This document shows, one piece after another, positions 59,809 to 64,000 of a DNA stretch of 64,000 bases. Under the pieces are notes generated by a model. The model was not told the DNA's origin and did no database searches. It was given only the letters and a program-made list of their open reading frames with translations. The stretch comes from G965205525 sp965205525 (GTDB lineage: Bacteria; Pseudomonadota; Gammaproteobacteria; JABABF01), in NCBI GenBank assembly GCA_965205525.1, contig OZ242171.1, forward strand, positions 248,001 to 312,000, given 5' to 3'. How positions within the stretch are numbered: the stretch's first letter is position 1; the number at the start of each line of letters is the position of its first letter. A program made the position numbers and the translations under genes.

Positions 59809-60168
59809 TTATTCCAGTGGCACCAGGTGCTCAAAGGAGACCAGCTTGTCATTTTCAAACCACAGCGCAATATGATGCTCTTTCACGCTGCTGTCGGTGC
59901 GCTTCAGGTGATATATGTAGTCCCAGCGATTGCGGCGAAAAGGGCTCTGCAGCATGGGGCTGCCCAACAGGAAGTGCACCTGCTCTTTGTTCATACCGAT
60001 CTCCAGCCGCTCTATGATCTCTTGGTCGTACAGATTGCCCTGCTCAATAGGAGGGCGGTACAGTCCCGGGTATAGGGAGAACTTGCCGCAGCCTGCCAGC
60101 AGCAGGGCGACGAACAGGGTGGCGAGCAGGGTACTGAATCTAGGCATTGCGGGGGATTGGCTTTTCAT
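59809..60168 (-). CDS. bamE: Outer-membrane assembly lipoprotein
   Basis: BamE is the small lipoprotein of the BAM complex that inserts beta-barrels. The 119-residue precursor has a lipoprotein signal ending LLLAGC (Cys27), then 'YRPPIEQGNLYDQEIIERL', 'IGMNKEQVHFLLGSPML' and 'NRWDYIYHLKR', all family blocks. It is divergent from fur, as in Pseudomonas (omlA-fur), with a short AT-rich spacer at 60169-60220 that must hold both promoters. Confidence 0.96.
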   Translation of the reverse strand: MKSQSPAMPRFSTLLATLFVALLLAGCGKFSLYPGLYRPPIEQGNLYDQEIIERLEIGMNKEQVHFLLGSPMLQSPFRRNRWDYIYHLKRTDSSVKEHHIALWFENDKLVSFEHLVPLE

Positions 60169-60220
60169 CGGTTAATTTTAGACAATAATAGCCTCTTAGA
60201 TGTTCCTTGTGAGTGAGCGC

Positions 60221-60652
60221 ATGTATAGACGGGAGAAACATGACAAGCAGGAGCTGCGGCGGGCCGGCCTCAAGGTTACCCGCCCGCGCCTGAAGATCCT
60301 TCACATACTGGAGCAGGCAGCCGATGAGGGGAAGCACCTGAGCGCAGAGGATGTCTACCGGGCACTCCTGGCGGAGAAAACCGATATCGGCATTGCCACA
60401 GTCTATCGCGTTCTCACCCAGTTTGAGGCGGCCCAGTTGGTGCATCGCCACAATTTTGAAGATGGGCATTTCATATTTGAGCTGGACTGCGGTGAGCACC
60501 ACGACCACATGATCTGTCAGGAGACCGGCAAGGTCATTGAATTTTGCGACGACGAGATTGAGCGCCTGCAGAAAGAAATTGCCGACCGTCACGGCTACGA
60601 CCTGCTGGACCATAGCCTGGTCCTCTATGTGCGCCCGAAGGACGAGTCTTAG
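60221..60652 (+). CDS. fur: Ferric uptake regulator
   Basis: Fur represses iron-uptake genes when loaded with Fe2+. The 143-residue protein has the winged helix ('AGLKVTRPRLKILHIL', 'GIATVYRVLTQFEAAQLVHR') and the metal region 'DCGEHHDHMICQETGKVIEFC'. The usual second Cys of the ICxxC structural zinc site is Thr here (CQET), as in Pseudomonas Fur, which also lacks it. The ATG at 60221 is preferred; 60200 would add seven residues. No convincing Fur box was found in the spacer. Confidence 0.95.
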   Translation: MYRREKHDKQELRRAGLKVTRPRLKILHILEQAADEGKHLSAEDVYRALLAEKTDIGIATVYRVLTQFEAAQLVHRHNFEDGHFIFELDCGEHHDHMICQETGKVIEFCDDEIERLQKEIADRHGYDLLDHSLVLYVRPKDES

Positions 60653-60816
60653 CTCTGTATCCTGCCAGGCTGTTCATCAGCCGGACTGAGCCCCCAAGCC
60701 CCGCACCCTCGGGGGGTCTGCTGCGAGAAAACTGGCTGCTCTTCTGGTGCGGGCAGGCGGATAGGCCGGCTCTGCGGGCTGTGCCAGGGGCGGGCATTCT
60801 TCGCCCTGCGCTCTGC

Positions 60817-62517
60817 TTATTCCGCACCTCTTTGCAGGATTTCCTTGGCGTGAGCCCGGGACTTGCCAGTGATTGTCCGCCCTGTAATCAGCCGGGCGAT
60901 TTCCTCTACCCGCTCGTCTCCCTCCGCCAAGGTCCGCAGCTTGGCCCGGGTGTCCCCTTCGGTGACCTCTTTGTCCGCCACCAAGTGCTGGTCCGCCTGC
61001 CCAGCCACCTGGGCCAGATGGGTGACGCACAGAGTCTGTCCCCGCTCCCCCAGCCGGTGCAGAAGCGCACCCACCTCTGTGGCTGCGCTGCTGCCGATAC
61101 CGTTATCCACTTCGTCAAATACTAGGGTCGGCGGGGCGGTTTTGCCCAAGGTCACCACTTGCAGGGCCAGCCCGATACGCGACAGCTCCCCCCCTGATGC
61201 CACCTGCTCCAAGGGGGCAGCGGGATGACCGGGATTGGTGCGCACCCGGAATTCCACCCTCTCCCCGCCGACGGCGGCCGGGGTGCTCCCTTCCCTAGGC
61301 AAAAGGTGTGCTTCAAAGTGGCAATGCGCCATGTCCAGCGCCCGCAGCTGCTGGTCCACATCTCCTGCCAGGGACTCAGCGCACAGCACTCGCTTCTTAC
61401 TCAGAATCTGGGCTTGCCGGCGATATTCCTGCTCGGTCTCTTCCTGCTCCTGCTTTACACGGAGAATGCTGCCGCCGCTTTCCTCAAGCGTCTTCAGTTC
61501 CTCTTGCAGCCGCTGGCACAGGGCGGGCAATTCCTTGCCTTCAACCTTGTGCCGTCGGGCTGCCTGATGGATGGCCTGCATGCGCTCTTCCACCTGGGCA
61601 AGGCGTGCCGGGTCCTCTTGAAAATCATCTAGGCAGCGTTTTAGCACCCCGACAGCCTCCCGGCTTCGGGACTGGGCATCTCCCAGCAGCTCCAATGCCT
61701 CCGTCAGCCGCCCGTCCGCCTTGCTGGCCTCCTCCAGGGCGCGCATGCTCTGTCCCAGCAGGGCTGTGGCGCTCAATTCCTGCTCATCGCAGGCGACCAG
61801 TGCCTCGTTGCAGAGGGTTCGCAGCTTATCCACCGATGCCAGCTTGCGGTGCTCCTCCTCCAAATGCAGCAGCTCCTCTTCACTCACCGCCAGTCGCGCC
61901 AGTTCAGACACTTGGTATTCCAGCAGTTCCCGCCTGGCTTCGCTGTTCTGCCCGCCAGACTGCAGCTGGCGCAGGGTCTGCCCCAGCTCGTGCCAGCGGT
62001 GCGCACTCTCCCGCACCTTTCGGGCCAGCGTCTCCAGATTGCCGAAGGCATCCAGCAGTTCCTGCTGGATCTCTTGGCGGAGGAGGCCGTAATTGGCATG
62101 CTGACCGTGAATCGCCGTCAGCAGTGCGCCGAGCTCCTGCAGATCCTGTACCGGACAGGGCTGTCCGTTGATCCAGCCCCGACTGCGACCCTCGGCGGTG
62201 ATGGTGCGGCGCAGCAGGCATTCATCCCCCCTTTCCAAGTCCCGCTCTGCCAGCCATGCGGCGGCAGCGGGGGCATCTTTCAGGCTGAATACGGCGCTGA
62301 TTTCGGCTTTTTTTGCCTCCGGTCGCACTGAGCGAGCCCGCACTCGCGCCCCGAGAGCCAAGCCCAGCGCATCCACGATGATGGATTTGCCGGCACCGGT
62401 CTCCCCGGTGACCGCCGTCATCCCCGAGAGCAGGTCCTGCTCTACATGGTGGATGATGGCGAAATCAAGAATGGATATCTGGGTTAGCACGGCTGGTGCG
62501 AGCACTGTGGGCGGCAC
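60817..62517 (-). CDS. recN: DNA repair protein RecN
   Basis: RecN is an SMC-like ATPase for double-strand-break repair. The 566-residue protein has Walker A GETGAGKS near residue 40 and a central coiled coil (about 150-365, rich in Glu, Leu, Gln, Arg). The ABC signature is 'ASGGELSRIGLALQV' and Walker B 'TLVFDEVDNGIGSSAA'. The start is a GTG at 62517; two more GTGs follow in frame, and no strong ribosome-binding site decides between them. It is opposite in strand to grpE, with the minisatellite between their starts. Confidence 0.95.
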   Translation of the reverse strand: MPPTVLAPAVLTQISILDFAIIHHVEQDLLSGMTAVTGETGAGKSIIVDALGLALGARVRARSVRPEAKKAEISAVFSLKDAPAAAAWLAERDLERGDECLLRRTITAEGRSRGWINGQPCPVQDLQELGALLTAIHGQHANYGLLRQEIQQELLDAFGNLETLARKVRESAHRWHELGQTLRQLQSGGQNSEARRELLEYQVSELARLAVSEEELLHLEEEHRKLASVDKLRTLCNEALVACDEQELSATALLGQSMRALEEASKADGRLTEALELLGDAQSRSREAVGVLKRCLDDFQEDPARLAQVEERMQAIHQAARRHKVEGKELPALCQRLQEELKTLEESGGSILRVKQEQEETEQEYRRQAQILSKKRVLCAESLAGDVDQQLRALDMAHCHFEAHLLPREGSTPAAVGGERVEFRVRTNPGHPAAPLEQVASGGELSRIGLALQVVTLGKTAPPTLVFDEVDNGIGSSAATEVGALLHRLGERGQTLCVTHLAQVAGQADQHLVADKEVTEGDTRAKLRTLAEGDERVEEIARLITGRTITGKSRAHAKEILQRGAE

Positions 62518-62580
62518 AAAAAATTATAGTCGCCCTCACCCCAACCCCTCTCCCAGAAGGAGAGGGGCTTGCCTTTATCT

Positions 62581-62971
62581 CAGTTTTTCTGCCAGAGGGA
62601 GAGGGGCTTGCCTTCAGTCCAGCCTTTCTGCCAGGGGGGGAGGGGTTTTCTCTCAGTCCAGTTTTTCTGCCAGGGGGAGAGGGGTTTTCCCTCAGTCCAG
62701 TCTTTCTGCCAGAGTGAGAGGGGTTTTCCTTCAGCCCAGTTTTTCTGCCAGGGGGAGAGGGGTTTTCCCTCAATCCAGTTTTTCTGCCAGAGGGAGAGGG
62801 GCTTTTCCTCAGTCCAGTTTTTCTGCCAGGGGGAGAGGGGCTTTCCTTCAGTCCAGCCTTTCTGCCAGGGGGAGAGGGGCTTTCCCTCAGTCCAGTTTTT
62901 CTGCCAGGGGGAGAGGGGTTTTCTCTCAGTCCAGTTTTTCTGCCAGGGGGAGAGGGGGCAAGGGGGGCTCC
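62581..62971. repeat. 39-bp minisatellite between recN and grpE
   Basis: Nine consecutive 39-bp units begin at 62581, 62620, 62659, 62698, 62737, 62776, 62815, 62854 and 62893, each CAGTTTTTCTGCCAGGGGGA-like. A partial tenth begins at 62932, and a degenerate copy lies before 62581 (from about 62530, with a CCCCTCTCCC...GAGAGGGG palindrome). All six frames are largely open because the unit is a multiple of three and stop-poor; I do not regard them as genes. The 5' palindrome resembles dispersed CCCTCACCCC-type repeats known in many bacterial genomes. Confidence 0.95.
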
Positions 62972-62972
62972 C

Positions 62973-63000
62973 CTTGAAATAGTGCTCCACAGCTCCATAT
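62973..63000 (+). promoter_or_regulatory. Sigma32 heat-shock promoter of grpE-dnaK
   Basis: CTTGAAA (62973-62979), 13-nt spacer, CTCCATAT (62993-63000). The E. coli sigma32 consensus is CTTGAAA-N11-16-CCCCATnT, so the -35 is exact and the -10 has one mismatch. It begins directly after the last minisatellite unit and lies 41 nt before the chosen grpE ATG. That spacing favours the start at 63041 over 63020. Confidence 0.8.
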
Positions 63001-63040
63001 CCTGCCCTACCCCAATTGGATGTGGTACGTGGTTAGGCGC

Positions 63041-63937
63041 ATGGTCAAGAGCAAGAAAGTATCAGAGAAGGCGGGCAAATCCAGCAGGGCAGAGAATAAA
63101 TCTTCGCCGGCAGGGGTATCCGCAGCCGGCGATTCCCTAGCCTCGCAAGATCACGGTGCCGGTAGTGCCCATCGCGCTGAGGTGTCCGCAGCCGGCGATT
63201 CCCTGGCCTCGCAAGAGGGAGCTGCTATCCCTTCAGCACGGGGCTCCTCCCCGGCGGGGGGTGCCTCCCAGGATTCTTCCGTCCCTCAAGGGGCTGCCGC
63301 CATCGGTGGCGAAGTATCTCCCGCGGCAGATGTCTCCGGCACTTCCCCGAGCCCCCGGGAGACTGCTGCCGGCAAGGAGGCTGCCCCCGGGCAGCCGGAG
63401 GAATGGAGCCCAGAGGAGGCGCGACAACAGGTGGAGTTGCTGCGCGTTGAGGTGGAGCAGAAGTTGTCGGATGCCCGCGAGGCCATGCTGAGACAGGTCG
63501 CCCAGGCCCGCAACGATTTGACGGCGATGCGCCAGCGCACTGAGAAAGAGCAGGAGAAGCTGCGCTTGCACGCGGTGCAGGATCTTGCCAGTGCACTGCT
63601 GCCAGTGCTGGATGACTTGGAGCTGGCCATCGCAGAGGCACAGCGCGGCGGTGAGAATACCAAGCCCCTCGCCGAGGGAATGGATCTGATTCACCGCAAG
63701 GTGCTGGAGGTCTTCAGCGGCTTCAACATTCGCCGTGAGCACCCCGAGGGCAGCACTTTTGACCCGAACCTGCACGAGGCGGTTTCAGTTACAGAAAGTG
63801 AAGGGGCAGAGCCGAACACGGTGTTAGAGGTTCTTCAATCCGGCTACCAGCTGCATGATCGGCTGCTGCGTCCGGCACGGGTAGTGGTGGCCAAAGGGGC
63901 TGATATTTCGGGTGAAGAAAATGAGCGGTCCATGTAA
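63041..63937 (+). CDS. grpE: Nucleotide-exchange factor GrpE with a long disordered N-terminus
   Basis: GrpE releases ADP from DnaK. Residues about 120-298 are the family: long helical region 'EVEQKLSDAREAMLRQVAQA', 'ARNDLTAMRQRTEKEQEKLR', 'LLPVLDDLELAIAEA' and the beta-domain 'GSTFDPNLHEAVSVTES' with 'LLRPARVVVAKGA'. Residues 1-115 are Ala/Ser/Gly-rich and unstructured in appearance, about twice the usual extension, and contain VSAAGDSLASQ twice at a 22-residue spacing. The ATG at 63041 is favoured by the sigma32 promoter position. dnaK begins 48 nt downstream. Confidence 0.95.
   Translation: MVKSKKVSEKAGKSSRAENKSSPAGVSAAGDSLASQDHGAGSAHRAEVSAAGDSLASQEGAAIPSARGSSPAGGASQDSSVPQGAAAIGGEVSPAADVSGTSPSPRETAAGKEAAPGQPEEWSPEEARQQVELLRVEVEQKLSDAREAMLRQVAQARNDLTAMRQRTEKEQEKLRLHAVQDLASALLPVLDDLELAIAEAQRGGENTKPLAEGMDLIHRKVLEVFSGFNIRREHPEGSTFDPNLHEAVSVTESEGAEPNTVLEVLQSGYQLHDRLLRPARVVVAKGADISGEENERSM
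63117..63214 (+). repeat. Direct repeat of ~32 bp, period 66 nt, in the grpE 5' region
   Basis: The segment at 63117-63148 recurs at 63183-63214 with two or three changes, both encoding VSAAGDSLASQ. The period keeps the reading frame and lengthens the disordered tail by 22 residues. Confidence 0.88.
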
Positions 63938-63985
63938 ATGCCCGCTCGCAGTTATGAAAAGTGAAAAATCTGTGGAGATGAACCA

Positions 63986-64000
63986 ATGAGCAAGATTATC
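63986..64000 (+). CDS. dnaK: Molecular chaperone DnaK, first five codons only
   Basis: ATG AGC AAG ATT ATC gives MSKII, the usual DnaK start, after a GGAG site nine nt upstream. The call depends mainly on position directly after grpE; the rest of the gene is outside the window. Confidence 0.8.

Noticed and set aside
60169..60220. Fur box in the bamE-fur spacer.
   Set aside because: The AT-rich sequence does not match the GATAATGATAATC-type consensus well enough.
62581..62971. Regular repeats that could be taken for a CRISPR array.
   Set aside because: Units are contiguous with no unique spacers, and no cas genes are in the window.
62465..62998. Long open frames on both strands through the recN-grpE spacer, including Pro/Ser/Gly/Arg-rich repeats.
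   Set aside because: They are by-products of a stop-free 39-bp unit whose length is a multiple of three; all frames are open and none has a start site or known domain.

Overview
The window is a gene-dense, GC-rich chromosomal segment of a gammaproteobacterium. The evidence is gene content and order. It carries glnE, a rpsU-yqeY-dnaG block, an lptD-surA-pdxA-rsmA-apaG-apaH string, and trpE-trpG-trpD-trpC. It also carries msbA-lpxK-kdsB, and a ratA-rnfH-bamE-fur-recN-grpE-dnaK block of the kind found in Pseudomonas and relatives. LptD, LpxK, KdsB and MsbA show a diderm with LPS. AmgK/MurU indicates peptidoglycan recycling. I cannot name a genus. Many neighbours overlap by 4 bases (ATGA or GTGA), and GTG starts are common.

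Layout. 1-2379: glnE (cut by the left edge). 2551-7199, minus strand: a GspE/PilB ATPase, dnaG, yqeY and rpsU. 7255-8253: a glycosyltransferase. 8419-10324, plus strand: tsaD, folB, folK. 10329-19031, minus strand: pteridine reductase, cca, apaH, apaG, rsmA, pdxA, surA, lptD. 19154-21730, plus strand: amgK, murU, rpe. 21753-23252, minus strand: a thiolase-like protein. 23382-28396, plus strand: trpEGDC, an OsmC protein and a VOC protein. Then trxB (minus), and tyrS, rpmB, rpmG, mutM (plus). Then coaD and rsmD (minus). 33352-46036, plus strand: ftsEX, comEC, msbA, lpxK, kdsB, a low-molecular-weight phosphatase, murB, alkB, uvrC, pgsA. 46037-54901: an accessory island of exported repeat proteins. 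54898-64000: tusA-like, alaA, msrB, a ccmA-ccmB fusion, ratA, rnfH, bamE, fur, recN, a 39-bp minisatellite, grpE and the first codons of dnaK.

The most unusual part is the island at 46.1-54.9 kb. It starts at a near-consensus sigma70 promoter and encodes four large exported proteins, visibly more AT-rich than their neighbours. Two end in paired 65-residue units that open with a dockerin/EF-hand-like calcium loop. At least three start with a beta-rich domain that could be cohesin-like (inference). The third is a composite: exported beta domains, a GlyGly-CTERM-like tail, a second signal-peptide-like segment, an OmpA-like barrel, and a C-terminal SPOR domain. Promoter regions, signal peptides and repeat units have been copied almost verbatim between genes, and the fourth paralogue is decaying. 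I read this as a possible calcium-dependent surface assembly with its own outer-membrane/peptidoglycan anchor; that role is a hypothesis.

A second theme is tandem repetition inside or beside housekeeping genes, always in multiples of 3 nt. There are 21-bp units at the end of rpe, 66-bp units joining ccmA to ccmB, 66-bp spaced repeats at msrB/ccmA and in grpE, and 39-bp units between recN and grpE. The last array abuts a near-consensus sigma32 heat-shock promoter for grpE-dnaK.
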